64,000 nt of DNA, from positions 1 to 64,000 of the forward strand of contig MU401529.1 in assembly GCA_022579005.1 (NCBI GenBank), written 5' to 3'. The notes beneath the pieces were generated by a model. The model ran no database searches, was not told where the DNA came from, and was given only the letters and a program-made list of their open reading frames with translations. Of the stretch, positions 1 through 13,116 are shown piece by piece (the first letter of the stretch is position 1; each line of letters starts with the position of its first letter). The stretch is from Poronia punctata. Lineage: Eukaryota > Ascomycota > Sordariomycetes > Xylariales > Xylariaceae. The position numbers were made by a program, and so were the translations under genes.

Positions 1-2444
1 ACTATTTAAAAACTAGCTATATAAGCTACTTAGTACTTTATTAGCTTTTTATTTAGTTTTATTAATAAAAGTAATAAAATATTTACTTTTTATAAGTGTT
101 TTTTTTAAAAGTTTTTATATATAATATTAACTTAAGCTTTTATATTTATATTTATAATAACTTTTTTTAGCTTTTACTTACTACTTAAAAAAACTATAGC
201 TACTGCTTAAAATAGCTTTATAGTACTAAATACTTTATAAAACTTTATTAAAGTAAATTAAATATATTAACTTATTTTAGCTTAGCTTTTAACTTTTTAT
301 TTTTAAAGTTTAACTAAGCTGCTTAAATATTTTATACTTTACTTTTAAGCTATTTTAATAGTTTTTGCTTAATTTTGCTTAATTAGCAATTTAATACTAA
401 TTGCTTATTTTTTAAGCAATACTTAGCTATATAGCTTTTTTTGCTATAATAGTAGCACTTTATAAAGTTATTGCTAATATATACTAATTTGCTTTAGTTT
501 TAATTTATTTATTATTTTAATAAGTTATTAATTTTTTTTTTAAACTACTTAAGCGCTTTTAAGTTATTTATTAACTTTTTTTGCTTTAGTAAGCATTTAA
601 TATATTTTTGCTTTTATAATAGCTTATACTTTTTATTAGCATAATACTAAGTGCTTTATTATTTTTTAGCTTTTTAATATATTATAACTATATTATTAAA
701 TAATATATGCTGCTTTATTAAAACTTTTTTTAGTTTTTTTTAAAGTTTATACTAATAGTTAAAAGCTAGTTAGCTATTATTTTTTAATAATATAGCGCTT
801 TTAAACTTTTATACTAATATTTGCTAATAAAAAAAAATCTTTTAAGTTTTTATTTTTTTATTACTAAAGCTTATATAATTACTTTTAAAAAGTTTATTTA
901 AATAGCTTTAAGTTAACGTTTTTTTACTAAATAAACTTTTAAAAGTTATTAAAAGTAGCTTTATTTTTTAAGTTATTATAATTTAATATATTTTAATAAA
1001 AACACTAATTTATTTAAATATTAAACTTAGCTTATATTAAAGCTTATATAATTTATATTAAATTTTTATAGCTAAGCTTTTGCTAATTACTTTTTTTTAT
1101 AGCTATAATTTAGTTTTTAATCTTTATAGTAATAATATTTTACTTTAGCTACTTATAATTATATATAAAAGCTTTAGCGTTATTTTTACATTATAGCTTT
1201 TTTTACTTAGTAAGTAGCTAAAGCAACTATAAGTTTTAATTTATTATATTAATAATTTAGTTTAAAAAATTATTTTTTTAGCTTTTTAAACTTTTATAAA
1301 AACTATTATAATAAAAGCTTTTATTAAATAAGCTATTATATAATAGCAGCTTAAAGTAAAAAAAATAGCTTTTGCCCTTTTAACCTTTTTAAAAATTGCT
1401 AGCTATTAGCTAATTATTTATTTTAATAAATAATATATTTTGTTTTAAGTTTTTTAGTTTACTATTAAGTTTTTTGCTTTTTTTATTATATTTATTATTA
1501 CTTTTTTATTTTTAATTATTTATAAATTTAGCTTAACTATTAGCTAGTTTTTTTAGTTTTTATTACTTATTTTTAATATTAGGTTTATTAAGCTTATTTA
1601 TATTATTACTAGTTATTTACTTAGCAATTATAAACTATACTTAGTTTTTAATTTAAATCTTTTTACTAAATATTATATTATAACTTAAAAATATAAAAAT
1701 AAAAAAGTATAAAGGTTTAAGTAATAAAGTAGTTATAAAGTAATATTACTAACAATTTTAAAAACTAAGTATATTAAATAACTTTTATTTAGTTAGCTAA
1801 GTAAGTAACTAAACTAGCTAAAAGGATTAAAAAAAGTATAACTAGCAAAGCTTTGGCTATTAGTTAGCGTAGCTTTGGCCAATAGGTGGTCTATGCGTAA
1901 ATAGCTTAGCAGATAGGTTCCTTGGCTAGGTGCCCTGTTATAAAAAGTAGTAGTTTTTAAAGTTTAAAAGCTTATAAAAACCCTATTTTAAAGGGCAGCA
2001 CTTTAAGACTTTAATATAAGGTTTTTAAACTGCTATATAACCTATATTTTAAAAACTAGAGTATATAAGCAACTTGTTAAAAAGATATAGTAGTTTAAAC
2101 AACTTAGAAAGATTTTTAAAATTTAAACTTTATTATATAACTAATGTATAAGAAAACCTATTTTTTTAAATTTTTTATATTATTATATAAGGTTTAAAGT
2201 TTTGTTTAACATATAGACTTTTTATTTTAGGCTAATATTTAAAAGGTTATTTAGTATTTTACTTAGTTTTTATGTTTTAAAGTTTAAACGCTAATAAAAA
2301 AATTAATAAAAATTGGAAAAATCCTAATTCTTTTTTATTTTATTTTTATTGTGTCTTGAAATGCTATATTAAAGGCCTGGTATAAAACACCTTTTTTATA
2401 AGGTTGTTTTATAAGGTTAAATTTTTAATAAGTACCTAGCTATT
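1..2444. other. A+T-rich, RIP-degraded DNA, left part
   Basis: No open frame of useful length exists on either strand. Sampled 60-base lines hold about 5 G+C, and surviving cytosines sit mostly in purine-C-T contexts, as in the retroelement to the right. A less degraded patch lies at about 1850-1960 and another at about 2340-2444. This is probably one or more older transposon copies, but no boundaries or family can be read. Confidence 0.75.
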
Positions 2445-2739
2445 ATAATGGCTATGCTTGTTAGTTTAAGGTCACGTGACCAAGGGAATAGTTATATAAC
2501 CTACAAACTATGCACGTTATTGCAAGGTAGGTCCGGGGTAGTACCGAATACTGCCCTTGCTTAGCTAGACCTACTTAGCAAAATAATTTAATTAGTTGCA
2601 TACTTATATTTTTAGCTAAATATTTATATATAAGTAGTAAGAAAATAGATTTTAGCGTAGCTAGTTTTTTTTTTTTTTTTAATTTAAAATTTTCTATATA
2701 GTATTAATATATAGCTATTATGCTTTACTAATTATTATA
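2445..2739. repeat. Left LTR (direct repeat copy 1)
   Basis: This copy matches 8573-8869 in direct orientation almost base for base. It opens with ATAATGGCTAT and holds ATAGCTATTAT near its right end (2711-2721), so the unit carries short inverted ends. It is the better preserved copy and keeps a perfect 12-base palindrome, GGTCACGTGACC, at 2470-2481. Its relation to the right copy is almost wholly G-to-A and C-to-T. The LTR reading rests on direct orientation, similar lengths and a spacing of about 6.13 kb; the exact ends are uncertain by roughly 15 bases. Confidence 0.8.
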
Positions 2740-5700
2740 CTATTTTAAGTTTTATTAATTAATTGCTTTTATATAATTAATTTACTACTTATTTTATATT
2801 TTTTACTAAATTTAGTAGCTAAAAAATAAAATTATTAACTTTAAACTAACTTAACTTAACTAGACTTTATATATATAATTAATATTTATATATAATTAAC
2901 TAATTTAAAACTTTATATGCTATAGTATATAGTAAGCAACTTAACTTATTATTGCAAAAAACGGTTTTTTTACTATAACTAATACTTTTATTTTTAATAA
3001 CTTTAAGTTAAAAAAAAAAAAAAAAAAGACTATTTTAATTTTAATAAAAAAAAAGAAAATAAACTTAACTAATAATTTAATACTATAAAAGCTATAAATA
3101 ACCTTACTACTTTAGTAGCTTTTATTACTAGTATAGCTAACTAGCTTATTTTTTTTACTAAAAAATAAGCTTTAGCACTTAACTTAACTAACTTAAATAT
3201 TATAGCTTTTTAAGCTTTTTTAGCTAAATTTTAATAAATATAAAATAAGCTAAACTAAATTAATATATAAGTTAATATAAAAAGCACTTTTGCTAGTAAT
3301 TATATTATAACTTTTAAAAAATATATTATTTTGCTAAGTAGTACTTTTAATAAAAGCACTTTTATTATTTAGGGCTTAGCTGCTAACTTTACTTTTTAGC
3401 TTATTATTACTTTAATTAATATATTAAACTTTTACTTTAAAAAAAAAATTTAAGCTAAAAGTTTTAAACTTTTAATTTTTAATAAAAAAACTAACAACTT
3501 TAATAATTAAGTTTAAATAATTGCTTTAAAGCTTAACTTTAATATATATACTTTTTATAATAAAAAATAATAATTAAAATATATATTTGCATGCTTTTTT
3601 AGCTAGCTTTAATAATAAGTTAAAGTACGTTTTAGTGCTTATAACTATAAAGTAAGCTTTATATATATTATTAAAATAATTTAAATTTTTAAAACTATTT
3701 ATAAATTAGTTAACTAAGTAAAAGCTACTGCTTAAAAGCTTGCTACTATAAACTTTAATAATTTTTTTATTTAAAATATTTAAGTTTATATTAGCTATTT
3801 TACTAAGTTATTAGTTTAAGCTTATAAACTATACTTTTTTTTTAAAAAAAAAGCTATACTATAGTATAAAAATTTTAATTAGCTATGTTTTTTATATTTA
3901 TATTTATAACTTAAGCATTTTTTATAAAACTTTTTATAAGTTTTTTTAAAAAAAAAATGCTTAGTTAATAAGTTAAAAATTAAAAGTAAAAAGCTAAAGC
4001 TAAGCTAGTAGTATAGCTTTATAAAAGTATAACTTTAAATTAAAAACTTTTTATTTTTATTTTAAAGCTTACTATTTATAAGCAGCTATTTAAAACTAAA
4101 AAAAAAGTTTACTAAAAAAATAATATTTATTTTAACTATAATAAAAAAGGTTATATAATTAAAAACTATTTTTAATTTTAAATTAATGCTTTTTTTACTA
4201 AATTAATAAAAAAAGTAAAAAAAAATATTTTAGCTAAAAAAATAGCTTTTTTAAAAATTACTTTATTTAATAAATTAAAAAACTAGCTTAGCTGCTTTAA
4301 GTTTTTATAATAGCTTATATATTTATTATAACTAAATTAAGTAGTAAAAATAAAACTATTAAATTTAAATATTTTATTTAAATTTAAATTAATAGCTTTA
4401 AAATATAAACTACTATTTTATATAATATTAAAGCAAATGCTTATTTTTTTATTAATACTTTACTAACTTTACTACTTTATAAATAATTTAAAGCTTTATT
4501 AACTTATTTAAAAAAGCTTATTTAATTTTTTAATTATAAAAGCTAACTTGCTAGCACTATTTTTTAAATATTAATAGCTAGCTTAAAAATTAATAGCTAT
4601 TAATTTATTAATTAAACCTTTTAAATTATTAATATTAATAATAAAGTTATTATTAGTTTATAATAAATAGTTAAATATTTTATTATTTTAAATTATAAGT
4701 ATTATTAATTATTATAGCTTAAAAAAACTTTACTTTTTGCTATATACTTACTTATAATTTTTTTAGTAAAAAAAAACTTAGTTATACTAACTAAGCAACT
4801 TGCTTACTAATAAAATGCTAATTATTAAAATATTAAATTAAATTAGTACTACTAGCTATTATAATATAATAAGCTTTTTATTTACTTTATTATAGCTGCT
4901 ATTTAATTTTTTAGCTTAGTTAATAAAAATAATTAAAAAGTTATTATTTTAATTACTATATTTATTTAATATTTAATATATACTTAAAAATAAAAGTTTT
5001 TAAAACTATTAAATTTAAGCAAGCTAATACTTATTAAATATATAAAGCAGCTTTAAAGCTTATTAGCTTAAATTAGTGCTTTTTTTTTTAACTATAAGCT
5101 TTATTAAGCTTTTTATAAATAAAAACTTAAAATATATTATTTAAGTATATTAATTAATTTTATTTTAACTTGCTTACTTAAAAAGTTTTTTTTTTTAAAA
5201 AAAAGCTAATACTTTGCTTTTTTTTTACTTTAGCTTTAATATAAAATTAAAACTAACTAATAAAGTACTTTTTATTAGTCTTTTTTAGTTTTAAACACTA
5301 GTTAAATATATTTTTTTTAAAAAAAAACTACTAATAAACTTTTTATTTTTAGTTTTATTAAACCTTATATAAAACCTTATATAGCTTTTATGCTTTTTGC
5401 TTTTAAACTAAAATTTATTAAAAAATAATTTTATATTAACTATTATTAACAAAACTATTATTTTAAAAACTATATTATTATTGCTTTAAATATTAATAAA
5501 ACTATTTTTAACTGCTATAATACTTATTATATATTAAAGTTTTTTATTGCTTATAAATAATTTTATTTTTTAAGCATTTAATTGCTTTTTATACTTATAT
5601 AAATACTTACTAGTAAAAAGTCTTGCTATTTAAATTAAAAATAAAACTAGCTTAGTAGTAGTTTTTTATTAATGCTTAACTATAAAACTTACTTAATTAG

Positions 5701-8572
5701 TGCGCTAGCGCTTATGCTAATAATGTTTTAGTTTATTTATAAAAAAAGCTTTAATATTAAAAAAACTATAAAAAAGTTATTTACTACTTATTTATTGCTA
5801 GCTTATAAAGTAATATTAATAAGTTTTAATTTAATACTTAAAAAGTTAACTATTTAAGCATAATTATTAAAGTAAGTAAAAGCATTTTTATTAACTTAAC
5901 TAAAACTAAAGCTATTATAAAGTAAAAATGTTTAAAACTTTATAATACTATTATTATTTATTTATTTTTTAATTTTTATAACTATGTTTATATATTTATT
6001 TACTATGTTAGCAAAGCTATTAAGCTACTAAATTAACTTTTTTAAAAAAAAAACTTTTTATTTTAAGCTTTAAATAAAAACCTTTTTTTAACTAACTTAA
6101 AAAGCTAGCTTATATTATATTAGTACTTACTTTTTTTTAGCTAGGTTTTTTTATTTAAATAAAAGCTAATATATTTTATAATGCTATTAAAAACGTTATT
6201 TTTTAATTATAACTTAATAAAAAATAAAAGCTTATTAATTATTTTTTTAAAACTATAATATTTATTAAGCAAGCTTATTTAATATAAAATAAAAAGTTTT
6301 TAGCTATAATTTAAATTTTTAATTATTTTTATAATAAATTACTAAGTATTTAAATTATTATTTTTATTAACTACTAAGCTTTAACTTATTTTTTTACTAA
6401 ATACTGCTTAAAATTATATTAAATAGCTTAGCTAAACTTTTTATATAAGTTTACTATTAAGTAAAAGTATTGCTTAAAAAAAATATAATTGCTAATATAT
6501 TATTTTATAAAACTACTAACTTTTTTACTATTAAAGCTTATAAAAAAAAATTAAATGCTTACTTTAATTTTTTTAAAAAATATTATAAGCTTTTGTTTTT
6601 AAATTATAATTGCTTTTATTAAAGTTTAACTATTTTTTATACTTTTACTTTTAATAATGCTAAAAAAATTAAAGTTAGTTAACTAAATTATTAAAAAAAC
6701 TAACTTTAAAAACTAAACACTTATAAAAAAAAGCTAGTTATTTTAGCTATTACTTAAAATAGCTTAATATTTTTTTAAATAGCTTTAATTTAAAAAGCTT
6801 ATATGCTTAAGTTATAAGCTTATAATAGCTAAAATAAAATAATTTAAGCTTTTTTAGTTAACTACTATTAGCTTAATTTTAAAAAAAATACTTAATAATA
6901 TATTTATAATTATTAAAATTATTAATATAATAAAAACTTTTATAATAAAACACTAGGCCTTTTATACTTATTACCTTTTTTTTAGCATATATAAAATATT
7001 ATTATAATTAATAAAAAAAATATGCTAAAAAATAAGCATAGCTATAACTATATATAATATTTTATTAATAAGTTTAGCTGCTTAATTATTATTATTTTAA
7101 ATAAAAAAACTAATACTATTAAAGTACTAGCTAAAAAGTATTATTGCTACTTATACTAATTTTTTAGCTTTTTAAGTATTTAAATTAGCAATAATAAAAA
7201 ATAGTTTATTTTATAGCTAATAAAAGCTTTAAACATTTTAATAAGTATTAAATATTATTAAAGTAGCTTTAATTACTTATAAACTTAAAGTGCTATTAAA
7301 GTTATTAATTATAAGCTAAATTAACGTTTTTACTTTTATACTAACTAATTTTAAAATAATTAAAGTAATTATATTATTGCTTTTAATTTTGCTTATAACT
7401 TATTATATTATTTATTATTAAGTATAAGCTTTTTTAAAATAGCTTTTAAAGTTAAGCTACGTATTAACTTAATACTTTTAGTACTACTTAATAATATAAC
7501 TAATAAGCTAGCTAAGTATATAGTAAAGTTAATAAAGCAAACTTATAAAGTTTAAAACTTAGCTTATAAATTTGCTTAAAAAACTTAAAAATAGTAAAAG
7601 GTTTAAGCTAATAAAAAAAAAAAAATAAACTTTTTTTATTTATAACTAAATTTTTTTTTTAAAAAAAAGTTTTATTATAATAGTTTTTACTACTTATATA
7701 AATTTTTAATAAGTTAGTTTATTTAAAATCTTTAAAAAAAAAAGCTATAATTATATTTTAAATCTATTGCTAACTTATAAAATATAAAACTTTTTTTATG
7801 CTAATTAGCTATATAAAGCTTTTAATAATCTTTTATTTTAGCAAATTTAACTTTTTTAAAAACTTAAAAAAATTAATAAAAAGCTTAAATATAAAATATA
7901 ATAAGTTATAAATTTAAACTTTTTAAGCGCTATAAGCATTTTTAGTACTAAGTAAACTAAATTAAATATAATTTAAATAATGCTTAGTACTTTGTTAGCA
8001 ACTTTAAAAATATATTAATAGCTTTAAAAAACTTTTATAATAGCTACTTTTTAGCTTTTAAACTTTTAGTATATTTTAATAAATAGCTATACGCTATAAT
8101 AGTAAATATAGTACTAAAAAACTACTTAAATAACTTTAAAGCTATTTATAAAAGCAAGCAACTTATTATAAAACGCTATATTTAAGCTTTAATGCTTTAT
8201 AAACTTTTAGCTTTTATTTACTTATTAGCTTTACTTAAATTAAAAATATAAAAATAAAAGTTTAAATTTAGTTATACTATATTTAATAAATTATTTATAT
8301 TATAACTTAACTAAACTAATTTATAATTTAATATTGTTACTAAAATAAAAAAAGGTTAACTAAATATATATTTATAAAAAAAACTTACTATAAAGTATAT
8401 AAACATAGCAAGTTATTAAAAATATTTTTTATATTAATATTAAAAAAAAAAGTGTTAGCTTTAAATAAAAAAAAAGTGTTAGCTTTTAAGCAGCACTTTT
8501 AGTAACCTTTATAATAAAAAAAACCTTAGCTTAAGCGCTTTATACTTTAGCTTTAATTTTTTTAAAAAAAAT
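2740..8572. mobile_element. Interior of RIP-destroyed LTR retrotransposon
   Basis: About 5.8 kb lies between two direct repeats, a length typical of gag-pol in Ty3/gypsy or Ty1/copia elements. No frame is open and no reverse transcriptase, protease or integrase motif can be read, because almost every C and G outside purine-C-T (or its complement) has become T or A. The superfamily, coding strand, primer-binding site and polypurine tract cannot be assigned from the sequence. Confidence 0.7.
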
Positions 8573-8869
8573 ATAATAGCTATACTTATTAGTTTAAAGT
8601 TATATAACTAAAAAAATAGTTATATAACTTATAAACTATGCATATTATTATAAAGTAAGTTTAAAGTAATATTAAACACTACTTTTACTTAGCTAAACTT
8701 ACTTAGCAAAATAATTTAATTAGTTATATACTTATATTTTTAACTAAGTATTTATATATAAGTAGTAAGAAAATAAATCCTAGCGCAGCTAGTTTTTTCT
8801 TTTTTTTTTTAACTTAAAATCTTTTATATAGCGTTAATATATAGCTATTATGCTTTTTTAATTATTATA
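8573..8869. repeat. Right LTR (direct repeat copy 2)
   Basis: This is the partner of 2445-2739 at an offset of 6128-6130 bases. Over about 215 aligned positions from its left end I count roughly 45 differences, all transitions. About 40 have A or T in this copy, and about 5 have A or T in the left copy (for example ATCCTAGCGCAGC here, ATTTTAGCGTAGC there). Both copies were therefore mutated independently after insertion. The palindrome of the left copy survives as AGTTATATAACT at 8598-8609. Confidence 0.8.
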
Positions 8870-9200
8870 ACTATATTTACTTTTTTAATACTAGGTTATA
8901 AAAGCTCTTTTTAAAATTAAATAAACAAAAACATATTAAAACTTATATAATAAACCTAAAACAAGTTAGCTTTTATTTTTCCGATTTTTATTTATTTAGT
9001 TATATTTAAAAAGGTTAATAATAAGTACTTTTAAAATAAAAAATTTTAATCCTTGCAATATACCTATAAAATACTTTAAAAACTTTAAGCTTTTAATATA
9101 ATATCTTTTATTATTTATATTTTATATATATACTTGGCTTATATTTTTACAATTTTTATTTAGGTTTATAGGTAAAGTTAAAAACAAGGTCTAAAACAAA
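8870..9200. other. A+T-rich edge of the RIP block
   Basis: Composition rises gradually here from almost pure A+T to normal. No gene is seen. By about 9200 the sequence contains ordinary GC dinucleotides (GGCGCG at 9219-9224), which marks the end of the mutated block. Confidence 0.6.
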
Positions 9201-10616
9201 AGACTGTTGCAAATCAGGCGCGTTGCAGATCGTGTCCAAAACGGTTAGATGTGTCATTGGAGTGTCTACATGTACCTAGTACCAGATATAAACGTAAATA
9301 AAGACGTCACCTAAATAGAGCCATCTCACTGCGGGGAATTGTCTTGTAGCGACGTAGGGAACTGGAAATTGAACCGCATCCTTACTCGTACTTGTACATC
9401 ACTATGTCTCGTAGGTAGTCCGGGTACTTACAAGTTACGTGTATAGCCAGAAGCTGCCCACAGTAAAAGTGCAAGTAACCGTCGACTGTACTTTTAAAGC
9501 GGCACTATAATTTCCATCAGATAGTAGTACAACGGTTTGCACCGTTATATTGGACAGTTGACTGCAATACAAAGAAAGGGCTATGCTAGAATCGAATAAA
9601 TTAGTAGTCCTCACAGTACTTATAGGTACGAACATAATACAATGTATGTACTGTTACATTACTGGTCGTCTTATCCCAGCCTACAGTATCTTACGTCTGT
9701 AAAGACCTACGGGTATGTTACTCTAGTCTTGTTCGACTCGCCTAACCTTGTTTCTTGCTTTCCCAAGCGCTCCGAGTTGGAATCCAGAACAACTACTTTT
9801 TAGCAAGCCTGCACGCTTTGTACAAGCCCCCTCTGGTTGTTCTGGGTTGGGTATCTTCTTGAACTCCAAAAGTACTTGCTGCTGGCTTGTCGGTTGGCTT
9901 GCTTGTGCTATCGTGCCGTTGTCGAAATTACTTGCGGATTGGACGCGCACTACCTACCCACCTCTACCTATCTCTTCTAAGTTTCCTACCTAGCACCACG
10001 GTCCACTGGCACCGGGACTTGATTCACCTAGGCGGTACCTAATGTCATCCATTTCTCTCCTCCCTCCATCCCACTCAGAGTCGATGAACAACTCAATTTG
10101 GTGTTAATTTTCGTAGCCCATCCTGAAGGTGCAGCCCATCGAATATTCTATAAACATACGCCCCGGTGATTCCGCCAACTTGTTGCGCCTCCCTCGTCCT
10201 TCTTTCGACTCCGATCTTGTGCCGCCTGCAGACCGGGTACCTGCCTAGCTGACCTTATCTCTCGTAGGAGATATATATTGTACAAACCAGTTTCTGCGGA
10301 GTAGGCCGACCCTTTCGAGAATCCTGCACCGTCAATGAGGAAGGGTCTTCTCTACATGTTTGCTGTTTCTTTCATGGTCGGTACGGTGCGTTCTGCCATC
10401 GATCCAATTGATCCGTCTCAATCGCTCTCAGCAGCGGGAGAGCGGTACGCCGGCACGGATTGGCTGGCATATGTATCTTGCTCCGCTGCGTTGTGCTCGC
10501 CCATCGTCGCTACCTGATTATCGACCCCCGTTCCCCGAAACCTCCAAATCCGCCCAGGCAAGCAACTGCGTACTCAAGACAGATCCGCCGTATCTTAGCG
10601 ACCTCGCAGGTTCATC
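9201..10616. other. Intergenic; long leader of the kinase gene with upstream ATGs
   Basis: I see no convincing gene. Short overlapping frames at 9435-9993 lack any recognisable protein. The 3' part is pyrimidine-rich and probably contains the promoter and leader of the PDK1-type kinase gene. An ATG at 10335 opens a 60-codon frame that ends at 10517, and two further upstream ATG frames (10360 and 10460) run past the kinase start. If they lie in the mRNA, these would lower translation of the main frame, or an unseen leader intron removes them. Confidence 0.5.
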
Positions 10617-13116
10617 ATGAACAACGACTTAAGCCTCTCGAGGGCTCTGGGTGGCTTGCGCATAGCAAATCCAGACGATGCCACGCCAAGTCCCCCACAA
10701 CAACCCCCTGCCGAGTTGAATCTGCCTACCCCAGCCCAAACCAACGAAGACACTCTTCCACCCCTTGTAGAACTACGTAAGACGCAGAGCTCAACACGAA
10801 ATACAACCACGCCCAGTACGGACCCGGAGTCACCGAGTGTGGCTGCCGGCCGCACCCATGACGGTTCGCCTCCGTATGCTAATGTGTCGCCCCGTCCGGC
10901 CTCTGGCATTTATACCACGGCATCTACTGGAGCTGGGCGGGACCAGGCAGCGAACTCGTATCATATTCTAAGAACCGATGCCTCTAGAGCACCCTCACAT
11001 CCCGAGGCTGGAAGACCAGCCCCAGAATATCCCAACATACCATCCCGGGAGTCTAGCCATCGGGATCGGATGTACAACCAGCCTGGGCCTTCAACAAGCA
11101 GCAACGGGCCTTTGCCGCCAAGGAGGAGCTCAAAAGCTTCCCCTGCCGGATACGCCACTATCCCAGGCGTACCAGTAACAAGCGACTCTCGTGGTCGTGC
11201 GCCAGACATGCCCGGCTCGACTGGTAGCGAAGAATGGAAAGATCGCGGCGCTGCGGTAGGGGTGCGAAAAGAGGTCGATGCAACTGGGAAAACAATCATG
11301 AAGCCGGTGAAAAAGGGGGTACGCGACTTCTCATTTGGTAGGGTGCTGGGAGAAGGGTCCTACAGCAGCGTTTACCTTGCGACAGACCGACAAACACTCA
11401 AAGAATATGCGGTCAAGGTACTGGAGAAGAGGCACATCATCAAAGAAAAGAAGATCAAATACGTCAATATCGAGAAGGACACCTTGAACCGCCTAACAGA
11501 ACACCCCGGCATAGTTCGACTCTACTATACCTTTCAAGACGAAAACTCGTTGTACTATGTGCTCGACCTTTGCAGTGGAGGCGAGTTGCTGGGAGTGCTG
11601 AAGAAGACAGGTACTTTCGATGTCGAATGCACGAGGTTCTTTGGGGCTCAGATCCTGGACGCTATCGAGTACATGCACTCGCGCGGCGTAATACATCGTG
11701 ACCTTAAGCCCGAAAACGTCCTCTTGGATGATCAATTACACGTCAAGATTACCGATTTCGGCACAGCTAGGTTACTGACCGACCCAAGAGCACCCCAGGC
11801 GCCACCCAGGATTGAGGACATGGGGACTACTTCTCGCGGCAAGGAGCAGGACGACAACCGCGCAGCCTCCTTCGTTGGGACCGCCGAATATGTTAGCCCG
11901 GAGTTGCTCACTAATAAAAACGCTTGCAAAGCTAGTGATCTATGGGCTTTTGGATGTATAATCTACCAGATGCTGGCCGGCCGTCCCCCATTCAAGGGCG
12001 GCTCAGAGTATCTAACATTCCAGAAAATAGTCAGTCTCGAGTATGATTTTCCCGCCGGCTTCCCGCCTGCAGCACGGGACTTGGTCGAGCGCCTGTTAGT
12101 CTTAGACCCGGCCAGGCGGCTGACTATCGAACACATAAAAAACCACGAATTCTTTGAAGGCCAGCCGTTTGGCAAGGCACTGTGGAGGACCAAGGCCCCG
12201 CGATTACGTCCTTATATGCCCCCCTCACAAGAAGGAAAAATCATCCAACTGAACGGCATGTCTGGCAACCAGAAAAACGCTGGAGGTAGACCCGCAACTG
12301 GCGGGAACGCGATGAATGGGAATACGCGTACGCCGGGACGCCTGATCACCGATATCCCACCACCATCTCAGCTAGACATCGAATGGTCGCCCGTGCTGAC
12401 AAAGACAAATGAGAGGATATTGCGGCTTGGCGACCTCCTGGTCATGTCGTCTGCGATCCCCAATAGCCCGTATAATAAGGGTGACGAAGGCCACCGAAAG
12501 TTTACTCGGTTCTTCGGTGGTAGCACGACGAAAAAGAGACAGAGGCTTGTTATGGTCACTTCTAGTGGGAGGATCATCATAGCCCCCGCAGGAGGCGAAG
12601 AGAAAAAGGCCAAACAGGAAATATCACTCCTGACACCGGATTGCTCTTGGAAAACACAGGTCGATGCTAAAGGACAAGTGGTTTGGTCTGTCGACTCGGT
12701 AAGCTAGATATGTCCCCCCGGAGCGCGGAAACTTTGCGCGAATTTGTATCCTTGTTAATTTGCTTACATGATGGATACATTAGGCTGGCTATCACTGGAC
12801 ATTTGAGGATGTTAAGGCGCCTTCATCTCTCGATCCGTCTGGCCCGACACCAGAAGACTGGATGGATACTTTACGGCAAGCTAGGGATATCGCCGTTAAC
12901 AACGCCGGGTCCTACGCAAGTGATAATGGTTTCGGTGGGATATCATCATCCATGTCAAGTCCTGCTAGCACATTCGGTCCTGACAACTATAGCGTGAGTG
13001 ACAGGACTTACCGCAATCCCTTAACTCGGAGCCAAGCTAGCCTAGAAGACACCACGGCCAAGCGGAAACGCTTCAGCAAACGACAGTCCAAGCAAGGGTT
13101 GGGCCCTGCATTTTAG
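10617..13116 (+). CDS. PDK1-type AGC protein kinase (Pkh/PDK1-like)
   Basis: Two exons, 10617-12698 and 12784-13116 (phase 0 intron, GTAAGC donor, TTAG acceptor), give 804 residues. Residues 1-230 are a low-complexity Pro/Ser/Thr-rich region. The kinase domain follows: glycine loop GEGSYSSV near 245, catalytic Lys in YAVKV near 266, HRDLKPEN near 360, DFG near 380, and the activation segment ASFVGTAEYVSPE with the expected Thr. The C-terminal part, which the intron crosses, resembles the PH-like domain of fungal PDK1 homologues (…WSVDS|AGYHWTFEDV…). By family knowledge this kinase phosphorylates the activation loop of other AGC kinases in sphingolipid, cell-integrity and TOR2 signalling. It is the first gene beside the RIP block, yet shows no RIP damage. 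Confidence 0.93.

Noticed and set aside
5500..5640. Possible reverse-transcriptase remnant in the retroelement interior
   Set aside because: A few codons could be read as FQAF-like after reversing C-to-T, but any sequence can be forced so; no continuous motif.
2303..8992. Possible outer inverted repeat (about 2303-2318 against 8977-8992)
   Set aside because: Only about 16 bases match, in sequence so A+T-rich that chance matches are expected.
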